Notes: generated by a model not told the origin, from the sequence alone. Positions 36,255 through 44,787 are shown, counted from the first letter of the stretch. The stretch: DNA of 64,000 nt from Verrucomicrobiales bacterium (GCA_016795505.1 JAEUHH010000028.1:49696-113695), one strand, 5' to 3'. Program-made: numbers and translations.

Positions 36255-37391
36255 ATGGCCGCCGCGAAAAAGCCGACTTCCATTTATGCCGTCATTGGCA
36301 CTGACGAAGGTCGTGTCGCGGAGACTGCCCTGGCATTGGCGCGCAAGTTCGCACCGCCGGACGACGATTTTGGCCTCGAGGTCATCAGCGGCCAGGCCGA
36401 CAACTCGGACCACGTCACCCAGATCATCCGCTCCACCATCGAGTCGATCCAAACCCTGCCGTTTTTCGGCGGAGACAAGGTCGTGTGGTTGCAGGGCGCC
36501 AATTTCCTCGGGGACAGCGTCACCGGCCGCTCCGAGACCACTCTTGATGCCGTGTCAGCCCTCCAGGAAATCCTCGAGGCCGGCCTGCCGCCCGGCGTGA
36601 CCTTCATCCTCAGCGCGTCGGAGATCGACAAGCGGCGCTCCTTTTACAAAAAGCTCGGCAGCATCGCGACGGTCGAGATCCACGACCGGATCGACATCAA
36701 CAAGGACGACTGGCAGGGCCAGGTTGCGACGATGGTATCGGGATGGGCGCGGGAATTGGGGCTCAGTTTCGATGGGGAAGCCATCGACGAGTTCGTCCAG
36801 CGGGTGGGAGTCGACACCCGTCAACTGCGGAATGAGTTGGAAAAGCTCTCCCTCTATCTCGGCGACCGCCGCCGGGCCACCTTGGCCGATGTCGAAGCCA
36901 TCATCGCCGCCACCCATACCGGAGTCGTCTTCGAAATCGGCCGCTCCCTCGCCCAGCGCGACCTCCCGCGCACCATCCACCTGATTGAACAGCAGCTCGG
37001 CAAGGGCGAGCAGGCTGTCGGCCTTTTGCTCGCGGCCATCGTTCCCACGGTGCGCAATCTCCTCCAAGCCCGGGACCTCCGGGAGCGGCACAATATTTCC
37101 GGCTCCCAAAATTACAGGGGCTTCGAGGGCGCCGTAAACCGCCTGCCCGCCCACGAGACCGCCCACCTGCCAAAGAAAAAGGAGGGCGGAGTGAACGTCT
37201 GGGGCCTCTACCTCGCCGCCCAGCAATGCGGGAAATTCGCCGCCGCCGAGTTGCGCGACGCCCTGGAGGCCTGCCTGGAGGCGAATCTCCGGCTCGTCAC
37301 CACCGGACTGGAGCCCCGCCTCGTGCTCAGTCAATTGGTCACCCGCATCCTCGCGCGCCAGCCGAAGCAGGCCCGCAATCGCGCGGCATGA
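36255..37391 (+). CDS. holA: DNA polymerase III, delta subunit
   Basis: A clamp-loader subunit. Its 378 residues are typical for HolA. YAVIGTDEGRVAETALALARKF (N-terminal), FFGGDKVVWLQGANFL and SASEIDKRRSFYKKLGSIATVEI, then GVDTRQLRNELEKLSLYLGD and VFEIGRSLAQRDLPRTIHLIEQQLGKGEQAVGLLLAAIVPTVRNLLQ match the family. ATG 36255 is preferred over a GTG at 36243. It is followed by the half-size TauE gene after 61 bases. Confidence 0.9.
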   Translation: MAAAKKPTSIYAVIGTDEGRVAETALALARKFAPPDDDFGLEVISGQADNSDHVTQIIRSTIESIQTLPFFGGDKVVWLQGANFLGDSVTGRSETTLDAVSALQEILEAGLPPGVTFILSASEIDKRRSFYKKLGSIATVEIHDRIDINKDDWQGQVATMVSGWARELGLSFDGEAIDEFVQRVGVDTRQLRNELEKLSLYLGDRRRATLADVEAIIAATHTGVVFEIGRSLAQRDLPRTIHLIEQQLGKGEQAVGLLLAAIVPTVRNLLQARDLRERHNISGSQNYRGFEGAVNRLPAHETAHLPKKKEGGVNVWGLYLAAQQCGKFAAAELRDALEACLEANLRLVTTGLEPRLVLSQLVTRILARQPKQARNRAA

Positions 37392-37452
37392 CTCCGCCCT
37401 CCGGCTTTCCCCTCTCCAACCCTTCCCGTTTCGCCCCCATCCGCCACCAGCC

Positions 37453-37818
37453 ATGATCCAGTCCATCGTCATTCCCCTGCTCATCGGCTCCGTCGGCGGC
37501 CTCATTGCGGCCCTTTGCGGCGTCGGTGGCGGCGTGGTCATGGTGCCCGCCTTTGTTGTGCTGCTCGGCGTCGATCAAAAGACCGCCATCGCCACCTCCC
37601 TGGCGGTCATCGCCCCGACTGCGATCATGACCATTTTGAAGCACCAGGGAAACGGGCTGGTCAACTGGCAGCTCTTCCTCCCCACCGCGATCGGCGCCTG
37701 CCTGTTCGCCTATTTCGCAGCCGATTGGGTGAAGTCTCTGAGCAACGAGACCCTGACTCGCCTCTTCGGCGGCGTGATGATCGCCATAGGCTGCTACATG
37801 CTCATGCGTAAAGCCTGA
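37453..37818 (+). CDS. TauE/SafE-family permease, half-size
   Basis: A 121-residue protein with about four predicted membrane segments (IPLLIGSVGGLIAALCGVGGGVVMVPAFVVLLGV, TSLAVIAPTAIM, LPTAIGACLFAYFAADW, LFGGVMIAIGCYMLM). The LCGVGGGVVMVP motif is characteristic of the N-terminal half of TauE/SafE sulfite/anion exporters. Family members are usually about 250 residues; this one covers one half, so it would need to dimerise. It is followed by a strong terminator. Confidence 0.75.
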   Translation: MIQSIVIPLLIGSVGGLIAALCGVGGGVVMVPAFVVLLGVDQKTAIATSLAVIAPTAIMTILKHQGNGLVNWQLFLPTAIGACLFAYFAADWVKSLSNETLTRLFGGVMIAIGCYMLMRKA

Positions 37819-37925
37819 ATCCCGCGCAATCGCGCGAGGGTCTCCCCGACAGATTGTCTTGATCAGAACCGCGATTTTGATCAATCTCGCTCCATTGGGA
37901 AACCCATTTGTTTGGGGGGAAATGA

Positions 37926-37966
37926 GCAGCCTCACCCTGGCCACGGCCGGGTGAGGCTGCGTTTTT
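37926..37966 (+). terminator. Intrinsic terminator after the TauE-like gene
   Basis: GCAGCCTCACCC-TGGCCACGGCC-GGGTGAGGCTGC followed by TTTTT. This perfect 12-base stem lies 108 bases downstream of the permease stop. Confidence 0.85.
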
Positions 37967-38086
37967 CCGGGAAATCGAGCCGGGCTTTGGGAGCAGCCGG
38001 CACTTTTCCGGCGGCATCGGACGCCTGTGGTCCCAGAGTGCAACTGCCCATTGACAGTCGCTGAAAACCAGCCAAGACTATCATTG

Positions 38087-38100
38087 TTAGTCTAGGCTAA
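38087..38100. promoter_or_regulatory. DtxR/MntR-like palindromic operator
   Basis: TTAGTCTAGGCTAA is a 14-base inverted repeat (TTAG.CTAG.CTAA), similar to DtxR/IdeR/MntR-type boxes (TTAGGTTAGGCTAACCTAA). It lies 10 bases before the start of the metal-binding protein gene. A TTGACA sequence at 38051-38056, with a weak GACTAT 18 bases further on, could be the promoter. The importer operon itself contains a DtxR-like domain. Confidence 0.6.
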
Positions 38101-38110
38101 TTCTTGATTC

Positions 38111-39100
38111 ATGAAGGCGTCATCCCATGCATCGCGCGGCATCCGCAGGCTGGCTGTCGCATTGGCCGCCGGTCTCGTACTGGGTGGCCTGACTGGCTGC
38201 GGCGACCGTGATTCGGCCGCACTCTCTCACCCCGAGTCCGACGGCGGACGCCCCCGCATCGTCGCCACCACCACCATGCTGGCCGACTTGGTCCGCACCC
38301 TCGCCGGGGAGGACTTCGCCGTCGCCAGCCTGATGGCACCCGGCGTCGATCCCCACACCTACGAGATGCCGGCCCGGGCCATTGCCCTCATCCGCGGCGC
38401 TGATGCGGTCATCTACAATGGGCACCTGCTCGAGGGCAAAATCCCTGATCTCTTGGCGCCACTTGCCTCGCAGGGGAAGCATGTGCTCGCCGTCGCGGAG
38501 AGCCTGCCCGCGGAGTCGCTGATCCATCCCGACGGCGATTTCGCCGGTCATGCCGATCCGCACGTCTGGGGCGATGTGAGGCTGTGGAAATCGGCCATTG
38601 CCCCGGTGGCCGACATTCTGAAGAAACTTCGTCCCGACCGCGCCGACGCCATCGCCGCCCGGGCTGCCGCCTACGCTGGCGAACTCGACGCGCTCGACGC
38701 CTGGATCCGGCAACAGATCGCCTCTCTGCCCGAGGCGAACCGCCTCATCATGACCAGCCACGACGCCTTCGGATACTTTGGCCGCGCCTACGGCATCGAC
38801 GTGATCGGGGTCCAGGGCATCTCCACCGCCACCGAGGCCGGGCTCGCCGACATCGTCGGTGCCGTCGATCTGATCCGCCAGCGCGGTGTCCGCGCCATCT
38901 TTGTCGAGTCCAGCGTCTCCCGCGCCGTCATCGAGCGCATCGCCCGCGATGCCGGGGTCTCCGTGGGTGGCGAACTCTACTCCGACTCCACCGGCCCCGC
39001 CGGCAACCCAGTCACCATCGGTGGCGAGACCTGGGATGCCGGCACCTACATCGGCATGATGCGGCACAACGTCTCCGTCATCGTCGAGGCGCTTCGGTAG
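38111..39100 (+). CDS. Metal ABC transporter substrate-binding protein (ZnuA/TroA/MntC type)
   Basis: A 329-residue periplasmic cluster A-I binding protein. The lipoprotein-like signal is LAVALAAGLVLGGLTGC. Likely metal ligands are His in GVDPHTYEM, His in FAGHADPHVWGDVRLW, His in TSHDAFGYFG and Asp in LYSDSTGPAGNPV; NGHLLEGKIPD is also conserved. The His-His-His-Asp set suggests zinc or manganese, but the metal is undecided. It is the first gene of an operon with an outer-membrane protein, ATPase and two permeases. Confidence 0.9.
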   Translation: MKASSHASRGIRRLAVALAAGLVLGGLTGCGDRDSAALSHPESDGGRPRIVATTTMLADLVRTLAGEDFAVASLMAPGVDPHTYEMPARAIALIRGADAVIYNGHLLEGKIPDLLAPLASQGKHVLAVAESLPAESLIHPDGDFAGHADPHVWGDVRLWKSAIAPVADILKKLRPDRADAIAARAAAYAGELDALDAWIRQQIASLPEANRLIMTSHDAFGYFGRAYGIDVIGVQGISTATEAGLADIVGAVDLIRQRGVRAIFVESSVSRAVIERIARDAGVSVGGELYSDSTGPAGNPVTIGGETWDAGTYIGMMRHNVSVIVEALR

Positions 39101-39168
39101 CGTTTCCGTCAGCGGTTTTGCCTTTCAATCGTCAACAACAACCAAACAACAACCAGCCAGCCCAAACC

Positions 39169-39936
39169 ATGATCCGCCGTCTCCTGCCCACCTCACTGAC
39201 CGCCCTCGCCGCGACCCTCTCGGCAGCCGCCGAGCCAGCCCTGCGCGACTTGTCTGCCGACCGGCCCGACACCACCGAGAGTCCCATCTCGGTCGATGCC
39301 GGGCACTGGCAGTTGGAGACCAGCTTCTTCGATTGGTCCGAGGATGAAACGGCCGGCAGTAACACCCGCACCGTGCTGGCCAGCAACCTCAAATACGGCA
39401 TCAACGACCGGAGCGATGTGCAGTTCGTCTTCGATGTCTATACCATTGACGATGCCGGGAGCACGACCGAGCGTGGCTTCGGCGATGTCCAACTCCGCTA
39501 CAAACTCAACCTCTGGGGCAATGACGGCGGCTCCTCGGCCCTCGCCCTGCTGCCCTTCGTGAAGATCCCCACCGGCACCTCCCTGAGTAACGGCGAATGG
39601 GAAGGCGGTCTCGCCATTCCGTGGTCCACCGACCTGACCGATCGCCTGTCCTTTGGGCTCATGGCCGAGATCGACGCCGTCTATGATGAGGAGAGCGGCA
39701 GCCACGTCGCCGAGTTCCTCCACACCGCAGTGCTCGGCATCGGCCTCACCGAGCGCTGGTCCGGCTTTGTCGAATACATCGGCATCACCGGCGAGGGCAG
39801 CTACCGCGTCTTCGGCAGCGGCGGCCTCGTATTCTCGGTGAACGACAACCTCGCCCTCGATGTCGGCGCCCAGGTGGGCCTGAACGATGCCGCCGAGGGT
39901 CACGGCGTCTTCACCGGCATGACCGCGCGTTTTTGA
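39169..39936 (+). CDS. Outer-membrane barrel protein, MetA-pathway/transporter type
   Basis: A 255-residue protein starting at ATG 39169 (MIRRLLPTSLTALAATLSAAAEPALRDLSADRPDTTESPISVDAGHWQLETSFFDW). 'LSADRPDTTESP-V-GHWQLE' is the N-terminal pattern of the pfam13557 'transporter' family. The alternating strand pattern ends in VFTGMTARF with C-terminal Phe, implying an outer-membrane barrel. It lies within the metal-importer operon, 68 bases after the binding protein gene and 10 bases before the ATPase gene, so it could be an outer-membrane metal channel. Confidence 0.8.
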   Translation: MIRRLLPTSLTALAATLSAAAEPALRDLSADRPDTTESPISVDAGHWQLETSFFDWSEDETAGSNTRTVLASNLKYGINDRSDVQFVFDVYTIDDAGSTTERGFGDVQLRYKLNLWGNDGGSSALALLPFVKIPTGTSLSNGEWEGGLAIPWSTDLTDRLSFGLMAEIDAVYDEESGSHVAEFLHTAVLGIGLTERWSGFVEYIGITGEGSYRVFGSGGLVFSVNDNLALDVGAQVGLNDAAEGHGVFTGMTARF

Positions 39937-39946
39937 AAAGCCGCCC

Positions 39947-40735
39947 ATGAGCGATCCACTCCCCGCCCTCGAAGTCCACGACCTCACCGTGGCTTATCAT
40001 AAAAAGCCGGTGCTCTGGGGCATCGACTTCCAGGTGCCGGCGGGTAAGCTGGTCGGCGTCGTCGGTCCCAACGGCGCCGGCAAATCCACCCTGATCAAGG
40101 CCGCCATGGGCCTGCTCCCGCTCAGCAGCGGCTGGGTGCAGGCTTTTGGCGCGCCGCTGCGGGACCAGCGCCATCGCGTTGGCTACGTGCCGCAGCGCGA
40201 GGAAATCGACTGGGATTTCCCCGTCAACGTGATGGATGTGGTGCTGATGGGGCGCTACGGCAAACTCGGCTGGCTGAAACGCCCCGGTCGCCGCGACCGC
40301 GAGATCGCGCGGGCCTGTCTGGAGAAAGTCCGGATGCTGCCCTACGCCGACCGCCAGATCTCGAATCTCTCGGGCGGCCAGCAGCAGCGCGTCTTCCTGG
40401 CGCGGGCGCTGGCGCAGGAGAGCGATCTCTACTTCATGGACGAGCCCTTCGCCGGCGTTGACGCCGCCACCGAGGAGGCCATCATCGGCCTGCTGCGCGA
40501 GTTGTGCCGCGAAGGTCGCACCGTGCTCGTGGTCCACCACGACCTCGCCTCGGTGCCGGATTACTTCGACTGGCTGGTGCTGCTCAATCTCCGGCTCGTC
40601 GGCTGCGGCCCCACCACCGAGATGTTCACCCCCGCCATGCTCAGCAAGACCTACGGCGGCCAGTTGACCGTCATGACCGAGGTCGCCCAGGCCCTGGCCA
40701 AAAACGAGGCCCTCGCCCGCGAGACGCGGCATTGA
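39947..40735 (+). CDS. Metal ABC transporter ATP-binding protein
   Basis: The ATPase of the Zn/Mn importer. In its 262 residues: Walker A GVVGPNGAGKSTLIKAAMG, Q-loop GYVPQREEIDWDFPVNVMDVVLMG, signature NLSGGQQQRVFLARAL, Walker B SDLYFMDEPFAGVD and the H-loop TVLVVHHDLASVPDYFD. It lies between the outer-membrane gene and the fused permease. Confidence 0.95.
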   Translation: MSDPLPALEVHDLTVAYHKKPVLWGIDFQVPAGKLVGVVGPNGAGKSTLIKAAMGLLPLSSGWVQAFGAPLRDQRHRVGYVPQREEIDWDFPVNVMDVVLMGRYGKLGWLKRPGRRDREIARACLEKVRMLPYADRQISNLSGGQQQRVFLARALAQESDLYFMDEPFAGVDAATEEAIIGLLRELCREGRTVLVVHHDLASVPDYFDWLVLLNLRLVGCGPTTEMFTPAMLSKTYGGQLTVMTEVAQALAKNEALARETRH

Positions 40736-40743
40736 GCCCTTCC

Positions 40744-40809
40744 GATCGTACCCTGTTGCTCCGGAGATGATACCCTGTTCCATCGGCGATCAGACCCTGT
40801 CTCATCGGA
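40744..40809. repeat. 22-bp phased repeat, copy E (three units)
   Basis: Units are at 40744-40765 (GATCGTACCCTGTTGCTCCG...), 40766-40787 (GATGATACCCTGTTCCATCG...) and 40788-40809 (GATCAGACCCTGTCTCATCG...), all with the same core orientation. They begin 8 bases after the ATPase stop. Units 2 and 3 supply the ATG (40767) and the first codons (IPCSIGDQTLSH) of the permease gene. Confidence 0.9.
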
Positions 40810-42221
40810 GTTCCCGCCTCCGCCGGGTTCTGCCGACCGTGCTGGCCTGCCTACCGCTGCTGTGGCCCGCCGCAGCCGAGGCGGCGCGCATTCAGGATGT
40901 GGTCGAAGCCGGAGTGCTCGAGCAGGCGTGGCGCTTCCTCTCGCTGCGCGATCCCTCCGTGCGGCTCGCCCTGGCTGGTTGCGTGCTGCTGGGGCTGTGC
41001 TGCGGTCTGTTGGGCACCTTCATCGTGGTGCGGCAGTATGCCCTGGTCGGCGACACGCTTGCGCACGCGGTGCTGCCCGGCATCGCGCTCGGCTATGTGT
41101 GGACGCTGAGCAAGAGTCCGCTCCATCTGTTTGTCGGAGCGGTGCTGGCCGGCCTGCTGGGCACCGTCGTGGTGAGCCTGATCCGCGACACCACCCGCCT
41201 GAAGCGCGACACCGCCCTCGGCGTGGTATTGGGCGGCTTCTATGGCGTGGGCATCTTGTTGGTTACGCTGATCCAGCGGCTCCCGGGAGACAAAAGCGGG
41301 GTGAAATCCTTCCTCTTCGGCTCGGCCGCGGCCCTGTCGGAGTCGGATGTGCTGCTGATCGCGGGCGTGGCGGCGGTTTCACTGCTGTTGCTGGGTCTGT
41401 TGTTTCCCCATTTCCGGGTGGCGAGCTTTGATCCCACCTTTGCGACGTCGATCGGCATTCCGGCCCAGGCGATGCACTATCTGCTGATGCTGCTGCTGGC
41501 CTGGGCGGTGGTGAGTGCGCTCCAAGCGGTCGGCGTGGTGATGGTTTCGGCCCTGCTGGTGATTCCGGCGGCCACGGCCTGGCTGCTCACCGACCGGCTG
41601 CACGTGATGGCGGCGCTGGCGATGGGAATCGGCATGGCGGCCGGAGCGGCGGGCGCCTTTCTGTCGGCTCTGAAGACCGGGCTGCCCACGGGACCCTTCG
41701 TCGTGCTGAGCGCGGCCGCGTTGTTTTCCGCCGCCTTTTTCTTCGCGCCTCGAAAAGGGTTGGTATCCCGCGTACTGAGCAAAAGCCGGCAGTCACGACG
41801 CATCCGGCGGGAGAACACGCTGAAGGCGATCTACCACCTGCTGGAGGAGGGTGGCTTTGCCGACGAGACAGTGACCCGGCAGGCTCTGGTGGAACGCCGA
41901 CGCCGCCCGGTGGCTGAGGTGGATCGGGAAATCGCCGCGCTGGTCGCGCACGGACTGGCCGAGCCGGTTTCGGCCGACGGTCGGGTGCGCCTGACGCCGC
42001 CCGGTCGGGCGCGGGCGGCGGAAATCGTGCGGAATCACCGGCTCTGGGAGCTGTTCCTGACCCACGCGGCGGACATCGCCCCCGACCACGTCCACGACGA
42101 TGCCGAGAAGATCGAGCACGTGCTGGGCGAGGACATCGTGCGCAAACTGGAGCGCGCGCTCGACCAGCCGACCGAGGATCCGCACGGGAAGCACATTCCC
42201 CTGGCACAAACCCACCCTTGA
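40767..42221 (+). CDS. Metal ABC permease fused to DtxR/MntR-like domain
   Basis: A 484-residue fusion. A hydrophobic signal-like segment (VLPTVLACLPLLWPAAAEA) is followed by the ABC-3 permease core (about 60-330: VRQYALVGDTLAHAVLPGIALG, ALQAVGVVMVSALLVIPAATAWLLTDRL). Residues about 350-484 form a winged-helix plus dimerisation region: NTLKAIYHLLEEGGFADETVTRQALVERRRRPVAEVDREIAALVAHGLAEPV, then NHRLWELFLTHAADIAPDHVHDDAEKIEHVLGEDIVRKLERAL. MntR ligand equivalents to His77 and to Glu99/Glu102/His103 (EKIEH) are kept, but Asp8 and Glu11 appear replaced by Asn and Lys. The start codon lies inside repeat copy E. Confidence 0.85.
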   Translation: MIPCSIGDQTLSHRSSRLRRVLPTVLACLPLLWPAAAEAARIQDVVEAGVLEQAWRFLSLRDPSVRLALAGCVLLGLCCGLLGTFIVVRQYALVGDTLAHAVLPGIALGYVWTLSKSPLHLFVGAVLAGLLGTVVVSLIRDTTRLKRDTALGVVLGGFYGVGILLVTLIQRLPGDKSGVKSFLFGSAAALSESDVLLIAGVAAVSLLLLGLLFPHFRVASFDPTFATSIGIPAQAMHYLLMLLLAWAVVSALQAVGVVMVSALLVIPAATAWLLTDRLHVMAALAMGIGMAAGAAGAFLSALKTGLPTGPFVVLSAAALFSAAFFFAPRKGLVSRVLSKSRQSRRIRRENTLKAIYHLLEEGGFADETVTRQALVERRRRPVAEVDREIAALVAHGLAEPVSADGRVRLTPPGRARAAEIVRNHRLWELFLTHAADIAPDHVHDDAEKIEHVLGEDIVRKLERALDQPTEDPHGKHIPLAQTHP

Positions 42222-42234
42222 GCCGCCGATTGCC

Positions 42235-43185
42235 GTGTCCGAGCTGATTCCGCCATTCGATTGGGTCACCTTTCTGACCGAACCCTGGTCGGCCTGGTAT
42301 CGCGACACCACGGTGCGGATCGTCGCGATGGCTTTCTGCGTGTCGGCGGCCTGTGGGCTGACCGGGGTGTATCTGATCCTGCGGCGCCTGGCACTGATGG
42401 GAGACGCCATCAGCCACAGCGTGCTGCCGGGCATCGCCTTGGCGGCGCTGCTTTCAGGGACGCTGACGGGGCCGCCCATCCTGCTCGGCGCCATCGGAGC
42501 GGGTCTCCTCACCACGTGGCTCATCGATGCGATTCACCGACACAGTCGGGTCAAGCCGGACGCAGCGACCGGTATTGTCTTTTCCGCGTTGTTCGCGCTG
42601 GGTGTGGCGATGGTGACCCAGTATGGCGGCGACCTGCATCTCGATGCGGAGTGCGTGCTTTTCGGCAATCTGGCGGAAGTGGCGACGCAGCCGGGCATCC
42701 CGCCGGCGCTGATCCAGGCGGCGGCGGTGCTGGTGGCCACAGCCCTGCTCATCGGGGCGTTTTACAAGGAACTGCTCGTGGGCGCCTTCGACCCGACACT
42801 GGCCAGCTCGATGGGTATCCCGGCCCGCTGGGTGCACCACGGGCTCATGGCCTGGCTGTCGGTGGTGGTGGTGACGGCCTTCGAGGCGGTCGGCAGTATC
42901 ATCGTGGTGGCGATGCTCATCATCCCCGGCGCAACGGCCCTGCTGCTCACCGACCGTCTGTGGAAGGCGCTGCTGCTCACGGTGCTGCACGCGGCGCTGA
43001 GCAGCGTGCTGGGTTTTCACCTGGGTCTCTGGCTCGACGGCAATCTCCCGGCTGCCATGGTGGTCGCCGGCCTGGCTCTCTTCGTCCTCGCCTGGCTCGC
43101 GAGCCCGACCCAGGGCCTGCTCGGCCGCTGGATGGCCCGTTGGCGGCTCCGGGAAGAACTGGAGCGCGGTCGGGCCGGTCGCTGA
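42235..43185 (+). CDS. Metal ABC transporter permease (ABC-3 family)
   Basis: The second permease of the same importer, 316 residues. The start is the GTG at 42235, 14 bases after the fusion gene stop; the frame is open further upstream but would overlap. The family core is visible: CGLTGVYLILRRLALMGDAISHSVLPGIALAALLSG, KPDAATGIVFSALFALGVAMVTQYGG and EAVGSIIVVAMLIIPGATALLLTDRL. A heterodimeric permease is therefore likely. It is the last recognised gene of the operon. Confidence 0.92.
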   Translation: MSELIPPFDWVTFLTEPWSAWYRDTTVRIVAMAFCVSAACGLTGVYLILRRLALMGDAISHSVLPGIALAALLSGTLTGPPILLGAIGAGLLTTWLIDAIHRHSRVKPDAATGIVFSALFALGVAMVTQYGGDLHLDAECVLFGNLAEVATQPGIPPALIQAAAVLVATALLIGAFYKELLVGAFDPTLASSMGIPARWVHHGLMAWLSVVVVTAFEAVGSIIVVAMLIIPGATALLLTDRLWKALLLTVLHAALSSVLGFHLGLWLDGNLPAAMVVAGLALFVLAWLASPTQGLLGRWMARWRLREELERGRAGR

Positions 43186-43237
43186 GGCGCGCTTTTTTCG
43201 CTGGCAGGGCGCCCCGGACGCGGGCACGTTGGGCACT

Positions 43238-43603
43238 GTGTTTCAGATCATTTTCAATGAAATCAGTGCGGCGGAGATCTCGCAGTTGCCGACCCTGTTG
43301 CAACTGGAGGTCTTCAATGAATTTCAGGTGACTCCGGCCGATCTCGAAAAGCTGGACGGTGAGCGTTTCGGCCAGTTGGAACGCGAGGGCAAAAAGCTCT
43401 ACCGCTACCGGGCACGGGATCTGCGCATCTACTTCGAAGTCACTGACGACCACAGCGTGCTGGTGCACCGCGTGCTGAACAAGAACACCTTCCAGGATTT
43501 TCTCTACCGGGCCAATCTGCCGATGAGTGAGGACGAGGCCCTCAGCCAGTCGAAGCAATTCTGGAAGCTGATCGAGGAAGGGGAAAACGCCCAACGCGTT
43601 TGA
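43238..43603 (+). CDS. RelE/ParE-like small protein
   Basis: About 121 residues from a GTG at 43238 (TTG at 43229 also possible). The core REGKKLYRYRARDLRIYFEVTDDHSVLVHRVLNKNTFQDFLYRANLP matches the β-strand pattern of RelE-superfamily proteins (K-LYRYR..D-RI-F...-LVHR). An N-terminal extension (FNEISAAEISQLPTLLQLEVFNEFQ) and a Ser/Glu-rich C-terminal tail are unusual. No antitoxin gene is visible next to it. Its 3' end overlaps a possible TTG of the following aminotransferase; the ATG at 43615 is 12 bases after. A role in translation control is inference. Confidence 0.55.
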   Translation: MFQIIFNEISAAEISQLPTLLQLEVFNEFQVTPADLEKLDGERFGQLEREGKKLYRYRARDLRIYFEVTDDHSVLVHRVLNKNTFQDFLYRANLPMSEDEALSQSKQFWKLIEEGENAQRV

Positions 43604-43614
43604 GCCGGTCGCCC

Positions 43615-44787
43615 ATGGACGATCACGAAGACTACCTGCGGCGGCTGGACACGGACGAGGACTGGCGCCGGGCGCAGTTTCCCGTCGCGGCGCGGCAGAT
43701 TTTCCTGGCCCACGCGGCGGTGACGGTGCTGCCGTCGGTGGCGGCGGAGGCGATGAACGCCTTCAACACGCGGAATGCCACGGGCGATCTCGATTTTTCC
43801 CACGTGTTGCTGGATGAGATGGACAACGTCCGCGCCTCGGCGGCGCGATTGATCGGCGCACGCGCCCACGAGATCGCGCTGCTGGGACCCACGTCGCTGG
43901 GTTTGAGCCTGGTGGCGCTGGGCCTGGATTGGCGGGCGGGCGACGAGGTGATCTGCCATCGCGACGATTATCCGGCAAATGTCTATCCCTGGGCCGATTT
44001 GGAGCGCCGAGGCGTGCGGGTGATCCGGCTCGAGCCGGAGCGTCCGGGAGAAATCACCCCTGATCTGGTGGCGGCGGCCCTGACCGAGCGCACGCGACTC
44101 GTGGCGCTGGCTTCGTGCCATTTTTTGAGCGGCTACCGCATCGACGTCGCCGCGATCGGGCGCTTGGTGCGAGCGCGCGGGGCGCTGTTCTGCCTCGATG
44201 CCATCCAGACGGCGGGGGCGTTTCCCACCGTGGTGGACGAGGTCGATTTCCTCTGTGCGGACTCGCACAAATGGATGCTGGGCCCGATGGCGGCGGGGAT
44301 TTTCTACGTGGCCGAGCGACATTTCGAGACGTTGCGGCCGGCATTGCTCGGGGCGTGGAATGTGCGGTCGCCGCAGTTCATACCCCAGGATGCGATCGTC
44401 TTCGAGCCTGGCGCCCGACGCTATGAACCCGGTGTGCTCAATGCCAGCGGGCTGCTCGGCATGCAGGCGTCGATCGACCTGCTGCTCTCGGTGGGCATCG
44501 ACCGGGTGGCGTCGCGATTGCTGGAACACAAGCGCCGGCTGGTGGCCGGGCTGGTGGCCGGGGGCTTTCAGGTGGTCGGCCCGGTGGACGGACCCGCCGC
44601 GAGCGGCATCACGACCGTCACGCACGAGAATCCTGGCACCATCTCCGCCCAAATCCGCCGTTGGCAGGCCGAGGGCATCGTCGTCAGCCCCCGGCAGGAT
44701 CGCTCCGGCGTGCCGCATGCGCGACTGGCTCCCCATTTTTACAATACCCCGGCCGAGCTGGACCGGGTGATTGACACGTTGCTGTAG
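43615..44787 (+). CDS. Aminotransferase class V (PLP-dependent)
   Basis: A 390-residue enzyme. The start is the ATG at 43615 (MDDHEDYLRRLDTDEDWRRAQFP). The PLP lysine is in CADSHKWMLGPMAAGIFYV; other features are LGPTSLGLSLVALGLDWRAGDEVICHRDDYPANVYPW, the Asp in CLDAIQTAGAFP and RYEPGVLNASGLLG. It belongs to the cysteine-desulfurase-like/selenocysteine-lyase-like group. The exact substrate cannot be read from sequence. It follows the RelE-like gene closely. Confidence 0.88.
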   Translation: MDDHEDYLRRLDTDEDWRRAQFPVAARQIFLAHAAVTVLPSVAAEAMNAFNTRNATGDLDFSHVLLDEMDNVRASAARLIGARAHEIALLGPTSLGLSLVALGLDWRAGDEVICHRDDYPANVYPWADLERRGVRVIRLEPERPGEITPDLVAAALTERTRLVALASCHFLSGYRIDVAAIGRLVRARGALFCLDAIQTAGAFPTVVDEVDFLCADSHKWMLGPMAAGIFYVAERHFETLRPALLGAWNVRSPQFIPQDAIVFEPGARRYEPGVLNASGLLGMQASIDLLLSVGIDRVASRLLEHKRRLVAGLVAGGFQVVGPVDGPAASGITTVTHENPGTISAQIRRWQAEGIVVSPRQDRSGVPHARLAPHFYNTPAELDRVIDTLL

